Assembly: GCF_004366035.1 (NCBI RefSeq)
Contig: NZ_SOEE01000009.1
Location: forward strand, 1 to 64,000
DNA from: Cytobacillus oceanisediminis
GTDB lineage: Bacteria > Bacillota > Bacilli > Bacillales > Cytobacillaceae
Direction: 5' to 3'
DNA: 64,000 nucleotides
This document shows positions 51,987 to 60,798 of this stretch, in pieces; within the stretch, counting starts at the first letter, position 1; each line of letters starts with the position of its first letter. Below the pieces are notes generated by a model. That model was given only the letters and a program-made list of their open reading frames with translations, searched no databases and was not told where the DNA came from. A program made the position numbers and the translations under genes.

Positions 51987-53192
51987 TCAGACAGTCAGCA
52001 TTGAATCTTTTTGTAATTCCCGGTGCAATACTTCTCCCATACGCTTAACCCCTTCAACAATTTTCTTTTTGGACATATTGGAGTAATTTAAACGCAATGT
52101 ATTTGTTTGTGTTCCATTTGGAAAAAAGGGAGCGCCAGGTACACAAGCAACATTGTTATTCAGGCACTCTGTAAATATATGCGCTGAATCAATGCCCTCT
52201 GGAAGCTCAACCCAAATAAATAATCCGCCTTCCGGCTTACTGTAAGATATATTATTGGGGAAAAATTCTTCAATGCAGGATAACATTGCTGTGCACCTTT
52301 CTTTATAAACAGCTTTTATTTTATGAATGTGCTCTTCCATATCGTAAAGTTCCATATACTTTGCCGTAATTCTTTGAGCAAAGCTATCAGTGTGCAAGTC
52401 AGCTGTTTGCTTAAAAGCAACATACTTATCAATAAAAAATGGGTCTGCACAAATCCAGCCAAGCCGAAGACCGGGAGCGAAAATCTTCGAGAAAGTGCTT
52501 AAATAAATGACTCTGCCTTCTGTGTCAAAATGTTTTACTGGAGGGATTTCCTCTCCGGCAAATCTTACAGCACCGTAGGGATTATCCTCTACAATCAGCA
52601 CATCATATTGATTAGCAAGCTCAATCATTCTTTTTCGCCTTTCAAGTTTTAAGGTGCGGCCAGTAGGGTTTTGGAAATCAGGGATCGTATAAATAAATTT
52701 TGCATGGGGATGCTCTTGCAGCCTTTTCTCCAGCTCTTCCATCAACATTCCATCTTCATCCATTGCTACTTCAATAAATTGGGCCTTATATGACTTGAAT
52801 ACATTAATGGCGGCAAGATAGGTCGGGCTTTCACAAATAATCGCATCTCCCTCATTGATAAATAATCTTCCCGTAAGGTCGATTGCCTGCTGGGATCCGG
52901 ATGTAATAAGAACATTTTCAAAGCTGGAGTCAATCCCAGCCATTTTCATTCTCTGACAAATAGCTTCTCTCAAAGGAATATAGCCTTCAGTTGTACTATA
53001 TTGAAGGGCAGCCGCACCATCTTCATTCAATACAGCATTGCATGCATCCTTTAGAGGGTCTATAGGAAACAGCTCCGGGGCTGGCAGTCCTCCCGCAAAA
53101 GAGATTACTTCTGGTCTTTCTGTTATTTTTAATATTTCACGTGTCTCAGAAGATGTTACAAAGCGAGCTCTCTCAGCAAATTTATGTTCCAT
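51987..53192 (-). CDS. PLP-dependent class I aminotransferase
   Basis: The 401-residue protein is a fold-type I aminotransferase of the 2-aminoadipate/valine-pyruvate (AAT Ib) group: SFAGGLPAPELFP, GSQQAIDLTGRLF, FIYTIPDFQNPTGRT with the cofactor-binding Asn, VEDNPYGAVRF (Asp-x-x-Tyr) and YLSTFSKIFAPGLRLGW with the PLP lysine. LRLNYSNM holds the substrate-carboxylate Arg. It should transfer amino groups between a 2-amino acid and a keto acid. It lies 50 bp downstream of an MFS exporter gene in the same direction and next to a MocR-type regulator. Confidence 0.92.
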   Translation of the reverse strand: MEHKFAERARFVTSSETREILKITERPEVISFAGGLPAPELFPIDPLKDACNAVLNEDGAAALQYSTTEGYIPLREAICQRMKMAGIDSSFENVLITSGSQQAIDLTGRLFINEGDAIICESPTYLAAINVFKSYKAQFIEVAMDEDGMLMEELEKRLQEHPHAKFIYTIPDFQNPTGRTLKLERRKRMIELANQYDVLIVEDNPYGAVRFAGEEIPPVKHFDTEGRVIYLSTFSKIFAPGLRLGWICADPFFIDKYVAFKQTADLHTDSFAQRITAKYMELYDMEEHIHKIKAVYKERCTAMLSCIEEFFPNNISYSKPEGGLFIWVELPEGIDSAHIFTECLNNNVACVPGAPFFPNGTQTNTLRLNYSNMSKKKIVEGVKRMGEVLHRELQKDSMLTV

Positions 53193-53242
53193 TTATAAAC
53201 ATTCCTTTTTAATTTTTTGGAGTTAATTATCATACAGAAAAT

Positions 53243-54562
53243 TCAGTCACTTATGCTTATACTTTTCTCTTTTTGATGGATACCTGCCCAAAAAACGAGG
53301 GGGATCAGCAGTAATGAAAGGGCAGCACCAGAAATTGAAAGGGCTGCATAGCTGGAGTATGCTACAACTATTCCGGATACACCTCCTCCTAATGCTCCTG
53401 ATAAAGCAATCCATACATCGATAGAACCCTGCGTTTTAGCCCGAGTAGAAGCGTGAGTTGAATCTACAAGAATGGCGGTGCCGCTAATTAAGCCAAAATT
53501 CCAGCCAAGCCCGAGTAAAACAAGGGCTATATTGAGTGCGGCCATTGAATCAGCAGGTCCGGCTGCAGCCAGAATGCCAGAGGCAAGCAGGGTAATAGCT
53601 GAAGCAATAACCATAACAGCACGGCCAATTTTGTCAACAAGGAAACCAGTTACTAACGAAGGCAAAAACATCGCACCTATATGAAATCCAATGACAAGCC
53701 CCACTTTATTCAAAGCATGTCCATGGTGTCCCATATGTATGGGTGTCATCGTCATAATGGCCATCATCACAAATTGAGTTAAAACCATTACGGCAGCTCC
53801 TGCAAAAATACCTCGCCTGTTTATCGATGCCAAATTCAAATTTTTCTCTAAATGGCTGGTTTTACTTTGTTCATCTGATATTGCTTTTGCCACAATAAAT
53901 GGATCAGGACGAAGGAACATAAATAGAACCAATCCAGCAAGTATATACGCTGCAGCAGCTAATATAAATGGACCCGCTAAAGCAGGAATTCCTATGGATA
54001 TGGCAAACTCCCCCATTACATCCACAAGATTTGGGCCGGCGACAGCACCGAACGTAGTGGAAACCATGGCCATGCTAATAGCCTTTGCCCTTTGTGCCGG
54101 GTTTGCCAGGTCTGTTCCAGCGTAGCGCGCCTGTAAGTTTGTAGCCGTTCCAGCCCCGTAGATGAGCAGTGAAATAAATAATAGCAGAATGCTGTTAGTT
54201 AAAGATGAAACCACTACTCCAATGGCACCGATGCCTCCAGCCAAAAATCCTGCCGCAAGTCCAGGACGGCGTCCAAACCGCTGGGAAAGCCGCCCCACCA
54301 GCAGCGCAGCCCCCGCTGACCCTAAAGTAAACAATGCCGTCGGAATTCCCGTAACACTATCTGTACCCAGCATATTTTGAGCTAGAAGTGCCCCTACTGT
54401 TATCCCGGCTGCAAGTCCTGCTCCGCCAAAAATCTGGGATATGACAATGACAATTAATGTTCTTTTGTATAGTTGCTGCTGTTTTTCAGAAGAATTGATG
54501 CAGCTTTGCAGCCAGGCAGAATGGGAGTCTAACACTTTTTCACTATTTTTAAACAGCAACAT
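53243..54562 (-). CDS. MFS transporter (drug/metabolite efflux type)
   Basis: The 439-residue protein has twelve membrane segments and an MFS motif A-like GRLSQRFGRRPGLAAG (about 101-116) between helices 2 and 3, plus a second-half copy GFLVDKIGRAVMVIAS. The loop between the halves carries an acidic-basic stretch. A perfect AAAGGAGGTTAG site precedes the ATG. It probably forms an operon with the aminotransferase that follows; the MocR gene upstream is separated by a terminator and may regulate it. Confidence 0.9.
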   Translation of the reverse strand: MLLFKNSEKVLDSHSAWLQSCINSSEKQQQLYKRTLIVIVISQIFGGAGLAAGITVGALLAQNMLGTDSVTGIPTALFTLGSAGAALLVGRLSQRFGRRPGLAAGFLAGGIGAIGVVVSSLTNSILLLFISLLIYGAGTATNLQARYAGTDLANPAQRAKAISMAMVSTTFGAVAGPNLVDVMGEFAISIGIPALAGPFILAAAAYILAGLVLFMFLRPDPFIVAKAISDEQSKTSHLEKNLNLASINRRGIFAGAAVMVLTQFVMMAIMTMTPIHMGHHGHALNKVGLVIGFHIGAMFLPSLVTGFLVDKIGRAVMVIASAITLLASGILAAAGPADSMAALNIALVLLGLGWNFGLISGTAILVDSTHASTRAKTQGSIDVWIALSGALGGGVSGIVVAYSSYAALSISGAALSLLLIPLVFWAGIHQKEKSISISD

Positions 54563-54629
54563 CTAACCTCCTTTCTAGAAAGTTCTATTTTCATAATATT
54601 CCAACTAGATTTAAATCATCTTAACACGC

Positions 54630-54664
54630 GCAAAAAAGCCATACAATATTATAATTGTATGGCA
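54630..54664 (-). terminator. intrinsic terminator of the MocR gene
   Basis: Arms GCCATACAAT (54638-54647) and ATTGTATGGC (54654-54663) are followed on the minus strand by TTTTTT. Confidence 0.88.
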
Positions 54665-54671
54665 AACAATA

Positions 54672-56060
54672 TTAGATAAGACTGTCTAACAGACGTTTAA
54701 GGATAATCAATCCTCTCTCAAGATCTTCAAGCGTTTCCGGGGCACAAACAGAAACTCTTACGGCCCTCTCCGGACAACTGTTTCCAACTACAAACCGTTC
54801 TGCTGCAAATACCTGTACTCCTTGCTGTTTAGCTAACGCTTCAAATTCTGCCCCTGTAATCTTGCCTGGCAATAGCAGCCAGCGAAAGATGCCTGTTTCA
54901 GCACCTAAGCACGTAAAGCCTGCCAGATATCTGTTTACGAGCTGGTTTCTGCGAATCGTCTGCTCCTGATGGCCTTCAATTAAGGCTTCAAATTGATTGG
55001 ATACAATTGTACGCGCTGCCAGTTCTGCCAGTAAAGGAGAAACGGATACATTTAAATTATAAAGTGCCCTTGAAATTGGCTCCTTGAATTGACTGGGCAC
55101 TGCAGCATAGGCCATCCGCAGACCCGGTGCAAACGATTTGGATAAACTTGCAATATAGATGACCTGTTCTGGTGCAAATGATGCGACTGCCGGCAGTGGT
55201 TCATTGCTGAGAAGATGGTATGACGCATCTTCGATAATGAACTGATTATACTTTTTGGCAATAGCTGCGATCATTTTTCGATTCTCAACCGACATAAAGG
55301 AAGCTGTCGGATTATGATAATCCGGAATCAAGTAAATGCCTTTAATATTTTCAGTTTTACATGCATATTCAAAAGATGCTGGACACATTTCATAGTTCTC
55401 TGTTTTTATTGGCACCAGCTGCACACTAAGCATTGCTGCAGCCGTTTTTAAGCCAGGGTATGTATGCTGGTCAACTCCAATGCGCTCTCCCGGCTTACAA
55501 AGACTTGCCAATGCAGCAGCAATAGCATTTTGACCGCCATTTGCAAATAAAATGTGATCAACGGTTGTTTCTAACCCGCCCCTGCGGATTAGCTTTACCG
55601 CTGCATCCTTTTGCCAATGGCTTTCGCCTCCCCGGCCATAACCAAACCATTTTTCATAATCTGTCTCCTGCAGCATACTTTTCAGCTGTAGCATCAGCGG
55701 CTCGAAAGAAGCATTATCCGGAAGTGTTGCCCCCATTTCAATTAAGTGCCTCGGCTTTGTATCTTCAAGTAAATACGCATTCGATAGAGCATCATAGGAC
55801 ACAAATGTGCCGCTTCCAACCGTTGCACTTAACAACCCCTTTAACTCACAAACTTTAAATGCTTTTGAAATGGTGCTCAAATTTAAATCTAAATAATCGG
55901 CCAATTCCCGCTGTGGAGGAAGTTTCGTTCCGGGTAATAACACTCCATTTAGAATATCCTGTTCCAATTGCCCTGCCAGTGCTTGATAAATGGGCTTTTC
56001 TGTTTTATCAATGGATGGCTTCCAGGTCATAGGATAATTTTCAAAAGAATTAATCGGCAT
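54672..56060 (-). CDS. MocR-type GntR/aminotransferase regulator
   Basis: The start MPINSFENYPMTWKPS follows AAGGGTG; an earlier TTG has no ribosome site. The 462-residue protein joins a GntR winged helix (PIYQALAGQLEQDILNGVLL, GTKLPPQRELADYLDLNLST; about 25-75) to a class I aminotransferase-like domain that has kept the PLP lysine segment YIASLSKSFAPGLRMAY. MocR regulators use PLP as cofactor or sensor to control vitamin B6, GABA or export genes. The downstream MFS and aminotransferase genes are the likely targets. Confidence 0.9.
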   Translation of the reverse strand: MPINSFENYPMTWKPSIDKTEKPIYQALAGQLEQDILNGVLLPGTKLPPQRELADYLDLNLSTISKAFKVCELKGLLSATVGSGTFVSYDALSNAYLLEDTKPRHLIEMGATLPDNASFEPLMLQLKSMLQETDYEKWFGYGRGGESHWQKDAAVKLIRRGGLETTVDHILFANGGQNAIAAALASLCKPGERIGVDQHTYPGLKTAAAMLSVQLVPIKTENYEMCPASFEYACKTENIKGIYLIPDYHNPTASFMSVENRKMIAAIAKKYNQFIIEDASYHLLSNEPLPAVASFAPEQVIYIASLSKSFAPGLRMAYAAVPSQFKEPISRALYNLNVSVSPLLAELAARTIVSNQFEALIEGHQEQTIRRNQLVNRYLAGFTCLGAETGIFRWLLLPGKITGAEFEALAKQQGVQVFAAERFVVGNSCPERAVRVSVCAPETLEDLERGLIILKRLLDSLI

Positions 56061-56111
56061 GATACGCACCCTTTTTATACAAGTTTTCAATGAAACTGTT
56101 TCTTTAATTAT

Positions 56112-56160
56112 AACCCTTGTTCCACAACCTGCCCATTTCGTTGAACTAAGAAAAAATTTA
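56112..56160 (+). repeat. dispersed hairpin repeat, copy 37 (left part)
   Basis: tgttccacaacctgcccatttcgttgaactaagaaaaa is kept up to the point where the hairpin should begin; it abuts the VOC gene stop at 56158. Confidence 0.6.
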
Positions 56161-56613
56161 GTTTTTATTCTTCAAATACTTCTCCCAATCACTTAAATAC
56201 ATCTTTGGTTTATCTTCAGGCTCAGATGATAATTTACAGATAAACTCCAATGAATTTCCATCTGGGTCATGAAAATAGACCATAGCATGTGTCTGGTCTG
56301 GCATTATAATGGGTTCAAGAGGTTTAAAGCCGAATTCTTCACGCATTTCGATGCCGCGCTTTTCGAGCCACGTTTTGGCATTCTTTAGATCTTCTAAATC
56401 TACTCTAAAAGCAATATGTCTGATGGACGGATGATAAGTAATATGTGCCTGGTCACATTCCCATAACCCAAGCCAGCTTTCATTCTTAACGATCCAAAAA
56501 AATGCAGTTTTTTCATAATTTATTGCTAATTCCAATCCCAAGCCCCTGTAAAACTCAATTGACCTGCTGGTATTACTTACCGGCAAATGTGCTTCGTACA
56601 GTCCTTTAATCAT
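56158..56613 (-). CDS. VOC-family (glyoxalase fold) protein
   Basis: The start MIKGLYEAHLPVSNTSRSIE follows GGGGTGAAAA. The 151-residue protein is a VOC protein with His8 of EAHLPV, a His in SIRHIAFRVDLED, and Glu in GNSLEFICKL, the usual metal set, and TITYHP-like strands as in fosfomycin-thiol-transferase relatives (FosB-like subgroup possible). The end DKPKMYLSDWEKYLKNKN is a charged helix. The substrate is unknown. Confidence 0.82.
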   Translation of the reverse strand: MIKGLYEAHLPVSNTSRSIEFYRGLGLELAINYEKTAFFWIVKNESWLGLWECDQAHITYHPSIRHIAFRVDLEDLKNAKTWLEKRGIEMREEFGFKPLEPIIMPDQTHAMVYFHDPDGNSLEFICKLSSEPEDKPKMYLSDWEKYLKNKN

Positions 56614-56741
56614 TTTTTCACCCCTGTCCATCATGTTCTTAGCATCAATATACCAGTAACAGATCCATATTCCGTCCACAATATGGATGAAATTCTATAC
56701 TGCTTTATATGTATTTGCCTTCCTCTCTTTAGGTATTCCAA

Positions 56742-56780
56742 AACAAAAAAAGCTGCCCCGCATGATTGTGCGGGCCAGCT
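56742..56780 (-). terminator. intrinsic terminator of the 3D-domain gene
   Basis: Minus-strand hairpin with CCCGCA/TGCGGG core, extended by AGCT pairs, then TTTTTTTG; only 5 bases past the stop. Confidence 0.85.
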
Positions 56781-56785
56781 CATAC

Positions 56786-57586
56786 TTATTCGATTACTTC
56801 CACACGCACGCTTTTTCGCCCCCATTGAAGGGCATCACTGCGGTTAGGAATGAACACATCGATTGAACTTCCATTTATGCCGCCGCCTATGTCCGCTGCT
56901 ATCGCAACTCCATAGCCTTCTACTTTTACAATGGAGCCAAGCGGAATGACACTGGGATCGACAGCAATCACTTTCGCATCAGGGTACTTATTTAAATCCA
57001 GACCCATCCGTGTCACACCTGAACAGCCCTCACAATCTGCCGTGTACGCTGTGCTTTCCACAGTCAATGTTTTACCGGCAGCTGAACCAGGCTTGGCCTT
57101 TCGATCCAGCTCTGCTCTTGTTCTAGGGCCGGCAATTCCGTCTGCAGTCAGTCCTTGCTGTTTTTGAAAGCTCTTGACGGCGCTCACTGTGCCATTTCCA
57201 TAAATACCATCTAAATTAGATTTATAGTGACCTGTTTGTTTCAGTTGATATTGAATTTGGATGACTTGCTTCCCAATGTCTCCATATCTCAGCACTTTTA
57301 ACGCATGGCCTGTTTGCTTTCCTGCAATTCCATCAACCTTCAGATTGCGCTTACGCTGAAAATCCTTGACGGCTTCCACCGTGATAGATCCATAGTATCC
57401 TGTCGACGTATGGTACGGGAAAACCCCTTTTGTCATCAGGTAATCCTGCAATTCGGCCACATCTGACCCTGATGATCCATTGGCAAGTGTCCGTTCCCCA
57501 AGCGCTGCTTCTGTATATGAAGGAGCGGCAAGCATAAGAACTCCAGCAGCAAGAACCATCAGCATGTTTCTAAATCTCTTTAACAT
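56786..57586 (-). CDS. peptidoglycan-binding and 3D-domain secreted wall protein
   Basis: The start MLKRFRNMLMVLAAGV follows TGGGGAGGA. A signal peptide ends near YTEAA. Two PG_binding_1 units follow: GSDVAELQDYLMTKGVFPYH to AGKQTGHALKV, and GDIGKQVIQIQYQLKQTGHY to AGPRTRAEL. The C-terminal 3D domain has the three Asp-type signature within TAYTADCEGCSG, VIAVDPSVIPLGSIV and AADIGGGINGSSIDVF. This is the plan of YocH/YuiC-like enzymes, which act as muralytic lytic transglycosylase-like hydrolases in wall turnover and spore revival. Part of its linker DNA is duplicated at 59781. Confidence 0.9.
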   Translation of the reverse strand: MLKRFRNMLMVLAAGVLMLAAPSYTEAALGERTLANGSSGSDVAELQDYLMTKGVFPYHTSTGYYGSITVEAVKDFQRKRNLKVDGIAGKQTGHALKVLRYGDIGKQVIQIQYQLKQTGHYKSNLDGIYGNGTVSAVKSFQKQQGLTADGIAGPRTRAELDRKAKPGSAAGKTLTVESTAYTADCEGCSGVTRMGLDLNKYPDAKVIAVDPSVIPLGSIVKVEGYGVAIAADIGGGINGSSIDVFIPNRSDALQWGRKSVRVEVIE

Positions 57587-57744
57587 AAAAAATCCTCCCC
57601 AATTTCTTTTTACATAAAAGAATTCGAGAGGAATTGACATTATTCGTGTATAGAAAGCAGAATCACAACGTTCGGCCCTGTATAATCCATTAATTTGAAA
57701 TAATGGGTTCTATTTTGTCTGAGTATATATTACGCAGCACAATG

Positions 57745-57778
57745 AGAAAATAGGACCTCCATAAAGGCCCTTATTTCA
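57745..57778 (-). terminator. probable terminator of the VOC gene
   Basis: Imperfect arms AAATAAGGGCC and GGTCCTATTTT on the minus strand directly after the stop; the tail is short. Confidence 0.45.
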
Positions 57779-57780
57779 GG

Positions 57781-58167
57781 CTAGTTCTGCACTATTTGAA
57801 TAAGATTGCCGCATGTATCATTGAATACAGCCAGTGTGACATCACCCATTACGGTCGGCTCAATAGTAAATATCACTCCATGTTTTATTAATCGGTTATA
57901 TTCTTCGTGTACATCAGCAACGCCAAACATGGTTGCCGGAATTCCTTCTGCAAATATCTTCTTTTGGTATTCTTTGGCGGCCGGATGTACGTTCGGTTCC
58001 AGCAATAGCTCCGTACCGTCTTGATCTTCGGGAGAAACAAGGGCGATCCACCTGTGTTCTCCGACTGGAATGTCATGCTTTTTTGCAAACCCCAGCGTTT
58101 CTGTATAAAATTTCAATGCCTTATCTTGATCCTGGACGAAGATACTGGTGACAATTACTTTCATCAT
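57781..58167 (-). CDS. VOC-family (glyoxalase/bleomycin-resistance) protein
   Basis: The start MMKVIVTSIFVQDQDKALKF follows AAAGGAGG. The 128-residue protein is a typical VOC protein of the YuaE/PhnB-neighbour type, with FYTETLGFAKKHDIPVGEH, ELLLEPNVHP, TMFGVADVHEEYNRLIK and a final FNDTCGNLIQIVQ. The metal ligands are incomplete (second-module His/Glu replaced), so it may be a non-metal binder. An ArsR-type regulator gene lies upstream in the same direction (108 bp) and may control it. Confidence 0.82.
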   Translation of the reverse strand: MMKVIVTSIFVQDQDKALKFYTETLGFAKKHDIPVGEHRWIALVSPEDQDGTELLLEPNVHPAAKEYQKKIFAEGIPATMFGVADVHEEYNRLIKHGVIFTIEPTVMGDVTLAVFNDTCGNLIQIVQN

Positions 58168-58275
58168 GTTTTTGCCTCCTTTGATATATATAGCGCATGA
58201 TTCTGTACTAACAATCTGGGTGCCAGCAAAACCAGCCCGCATATTTGTTAGAATTCCTATTCTGCTTTTAGTAAA

Positions 58276-58554
58276 TTACTCTAGCCATCCTTTCAGCAAA
58301 TTTTTAAGTGGCTGGTTATTGAAAATAATTACACGATATTTTCCCTTTCGTTCGGATTTTATGAGCTCTGCTTCTTCCAAAACAGAAAGGTGTTTAGCTA
58401 TTGCCTGCCTCGAAATGGAAAGACCGTGCTTCATAATGAGACGAGCCGTTAATTCATATAGCGTCATCTCTTTACGTTCAGACAGTTCGTCCAATATAAG
58501 CCGCCGAGTCGAATCACCAAGTGCTTTGAATATAGCGTCTTTGTCCCAATTCAT
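58276..58554 (-). CDS. ArsR/SmtB-type transcriptional regulator
   Basis: The ATG of MNWDKDAIFKALGDSTRRLI was chosen because a consensus promoter ends 6 bases before it; longer readings would begin inside the promoter. The 92-residue protein is a winged helix of the ArsR class (IFKALGDSTRRLILDELSER, SRQAIAKHLSVLEEAELI, RKGKYRVIIFNN) with no metal-binding Cys motif, like the YdfF/SdpR-type that accompany START or VOC genes. It probably represses itself and the VOC gene downstream. Confidence 0.85.
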   Translation of the reverse strand: MNWDKDAIFKALGDSTRRLILDELSERKEMTLYELTARLIMKHGLSISRQAIAKHLSVLEEAELIKSERKGKYRVIIFNNQPLKNLLKGWLE

Positions 58555-58560
58555 ATTATG

Positions 58561-58590
58561 ATTATAAGCAACCATATGGTTACTTGTCAA
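58561..58590 (-). promoter_or_regulatory. consensus promoter for a leaderless ArsR transcript
   Basis: On the minus strand TTGACA (58590-58585), an 18 base spacer with the palindrome AACCATATGGTT, and TATAAT (58566-58561) are followed after only six bases by the ATG. Transcription should begin at or beside the ATG. The spacer palindrome is a likely operator for the ArsR protein. Confidence 0.75.
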
Positions 58591-58740
58591 CACAAGCAAC
58601 TTAAAGGTTGCATATTTGCAGTGCCGTATCAATGTCGACGGTAAGTACCAGAAGCTGCACAATTAATCTTAAAGGTTTAAGGCCGATGGAATGCATACCT
58701 CATGCTGTATGAGTAAAAAATACAGAAGAGGTGAGAACAA

Positions 58741-59745
58741 TTGGAAAATGATAATTTAAAGCTTACAGCTTCCGAAATAGGAACACTATGGGGGGAGTAT
58801 GTAAACGGAACAATGACCGAGATCGTAAATAGGTATATGATTTCTATTATAGAAGACGAAGAAACAAAACAAGTCTTTGAAATCGCCATTAAGACAGGGG
58901 AAAAGCAAAAGAAGCAGCTTGTTTCCTTCATTGAGAGGGATGGATTTCCAGTGCCCATTGGGTTTACAGAGTCCGACCTCAATAAAAGTGCAGAGAGATT
59001 GTTTTCAGACACATTCTGCTTAAATTATTTACATATTATGACTATACATGGTTTGTTGGGTCATACTACCGCTTTAAGTGTTTCGGTCAGAAAGGATATA
59101 AGGGAGTTTTATAATTCATGTGTTGATGATGCAAAAAGCATGTACGATTTAACCATTGAGCTGCTGCTGAAAAAAGGAGTTTTTCAGAGAGATCCCTATT
59201 TTTACCCTGCCGAAAGCCCTGAACTTATTACTGCAAAAGATTTTACTGATGGATTTTTCGGAAAAGGGAGAGTTTTATCTTCTACAGAAATAATCAGTAT
59301 ATCTCTTAACATAAAAAAGGGGATTATGGCAAAAGCCCTTTCCATCGGATTCAGTCAAGTCACAGAATCGAAAGATATAAGGAAGTTTTTTGAGGAATTA
59401 GAAAAAGCCGCTGATGAAAACCTGCAAGCCCTTTCAAAAATTATGTATAAAGATAATTTGCCAGTCCCAATGTCGCTGGAATCGGAGATTACCACATCAA
59501 AAGACTCTCCTTTCTCAGATAAATTAATGTTGTACCATATGGGTTTTCTGGCTCAAACTGCTCAAGTATATTACGGGACAGGCCTAGCCGGATCCATGCG
59601 GACAGACCTGGCCGTTGCTTATGAAAAAGCCATTCTAAAAACATTAGGAATCACCAGGAAATGGTTCAGTATTATGGTGAAAAACAAGTGGTTTGAACAG
59701 CCGCCGCTTGCTCCCAATAGAAAAGAGCTTGCTCAAGATAAATAA
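58741..59745 (+). CDS. DUF3231 family protein, double-domain
   Basis: A TTG start follows AGAGGTGAG. The 334-residue protein has the same two-unit plan as the genes at 13747 and 31921: LTASEIGTLWGEYVNGTM, FPVPIGFTESDLN, LLLKKGVFQRDPYFYP, then RVLSSTEIISISLN, SPFSDKLMLYHM and KWFEQPPLAPNRK. It is predicted to be all-helical. Unlike the other long copies it is on the plus strand and is not followed by a repeat. It lies opposite to the ArsR gene, with the promoter region between. Confidence 0.85.
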   Translation: MENDNLKLTASEIGTLWGEYVNGTMTEIVNRYMISIIEDEETKQVFEIAIKTGEKQKKQLVSFIERDGFPVPIGFTESDLNKSAERLFSDTFCLNYLHIMTIHGLLGHTTALSVSVRKDIREFYNSCVDDAKSMYDLTIELLLKKGVFQRDPYFYPAESPELITAKDFTDGFFGKGRVLSSTEIISISLNIKKGIMAKALSIGFSQVTESKDIRKFFEELEKAADENLQALSKIMYKDNLPVPMSLESEITTSKDSPFSDKLMLYHMGFLAQTAQVYYGTGLAGSMRTDLAVAYEKAILKTLGITRKWFSIMVKNKWFEQPPLAPNRKELAQDK

Positions 59746-59780
59746 GTTATCCCCCTCATTTGTGTGAGGGGTGTTCCCCC

Positions 59781-59836
59781 AATCAATGTTTACCGGCAGC
59801 TGAGCCGGTCTTAGCCTTTCGACCAGCTCGGCTCTC
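59781..59836 (+). repeat. duplicated fragment of the 3D-domain gene linker
   Basis: About 55 bases (aatcaatgtttaccggcagc and on to gctct) match 57062-57118, inside the wall-protein gene, with roughly nine-tenths identity and small indels, in the same orientation. Confidence 0.7.
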
Positions 59837-59842
59837 TTTTTA

Positions 59843-60718
59843 TTAATCTCCGCCCCCGCCGCAGCTTGAACAGGAACTGCATGATGAGCAGGAACTGCAG
59901 GAACTGCAGGAGCTTGTACAGCTTGATGAAAGCTTGCTGCTGATTTTCATGTAACTGGAAAAATCATCATAATGATAATAGGAAACAGAGATGAAAGGAA
60001 CGAGCATTGCGTTATAGTTTTGCTTATTTTTTCTCATCATTTCTTGTACAGTGCCTTTTTCGTAATTTTTTACTTTCTTTGCTGTTTTTTTCATGGCAGA
60101 TATAAGTGAGAGCACAGTAGCCATATATTTGCTATCACTCTTAAAATAAAGCTCTACTAGTTCATTTTCCGGCAAACGTTTAAATTCATCAATTATATTT
60201 GGAGGTACAGGGAATCTGTAAAATCCCTTATAAAGATGGATATTTTCATTTCTTATGAAAAAGAGCTCACCATACACCCAATCAAAAAATCCGCGCAAAT
60301 CAGGTTCAGGCGACTTTTTTAAATTCGGACTATGATGGAGAGTGCTTCCTAAGTATTCTTTTGAAAAATCATCATACTCACGGGTAAACATGAGCATCTG
60401 ATGCCACAGATCATCTACTTTTCCACTGAACATCGGGGACTCTTTTAAAAGAGAAGTCAAAATAAAGTAGCTTTTTAAATCCAGCAGACGCCAGCTGTAC
60501 TCATTTTCTTTTAGCTTAATTTCTTTCATTACCCTCTCTTCTACGTTTCCCATATAACTTTTACTAAGAGACCTCTCCAGGTGATCACTTAGCTTTTTTA
60601 ATCCTTTAATCGGTTTTATGTCTAATGATTTTGGAGATAATCCAAATTTAAATGAGAGCTTTTTGCGCAAAAATAAAATAATCCAGCTAACCACTGCAAG
60701 CAGGAGTAACCAGATCAT
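59843..60718 (-). CDS. membrane-anchored protein with glycine-rich-domain-like core and Ser-Ser-Cys tail
   Basis: The start MIWLLLLAVVSWIILFLRKK follows AAGGGGGATT. The 291-residue protein has an N-terminal membrane helix, then a soluble region with KVDDLWHQMLMFTREYDDFS followed by a GSTLHHSP motif, which resembles DUF1399/glycine-rich-domain proteins. The C-terminus is a tail of about seven Ser-Ser-Cys units ending Gly-Gly-Gly-Gly-Asp. The regularly spaced cysteines could bind metal or form cross-links. No partner gene is evident. The function is unknown. Confidence 0.7.
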   Translation of the reverse strand: MIWLLLLAVVSWIILFLRKKLSFKFGLSPKSLDIKPIKGLKKLSDHLERSLSKSYMGNVEERVMKEIKLKENEYSWRLLDLKSYFILTSLLKESPMFSGKVDDLWHQMLMFTREYDDFSKEYLGSTLHHSPNLKKSPEPDLRGFFDWVYGELFFIRNENIHLYKGFYRFPVPPNIIDEFKRLPENELVELYFKSDSKYMATVLSLISAMKKTAKKVKNYEKGTVQEMMRKNKQNYNAMLVPFISVSYYHYDDFSSYMKISSKLSSSCTSSCSSCSSCSSCSSCSSCGGGGD

Positions 60719-60798
60719 GTAAATCCCCCTTGTACCTTTCTTTATTACTATTACGGATTTCATTGCCGGAGGTTCCATATTTTTCGATTTTTATATTC

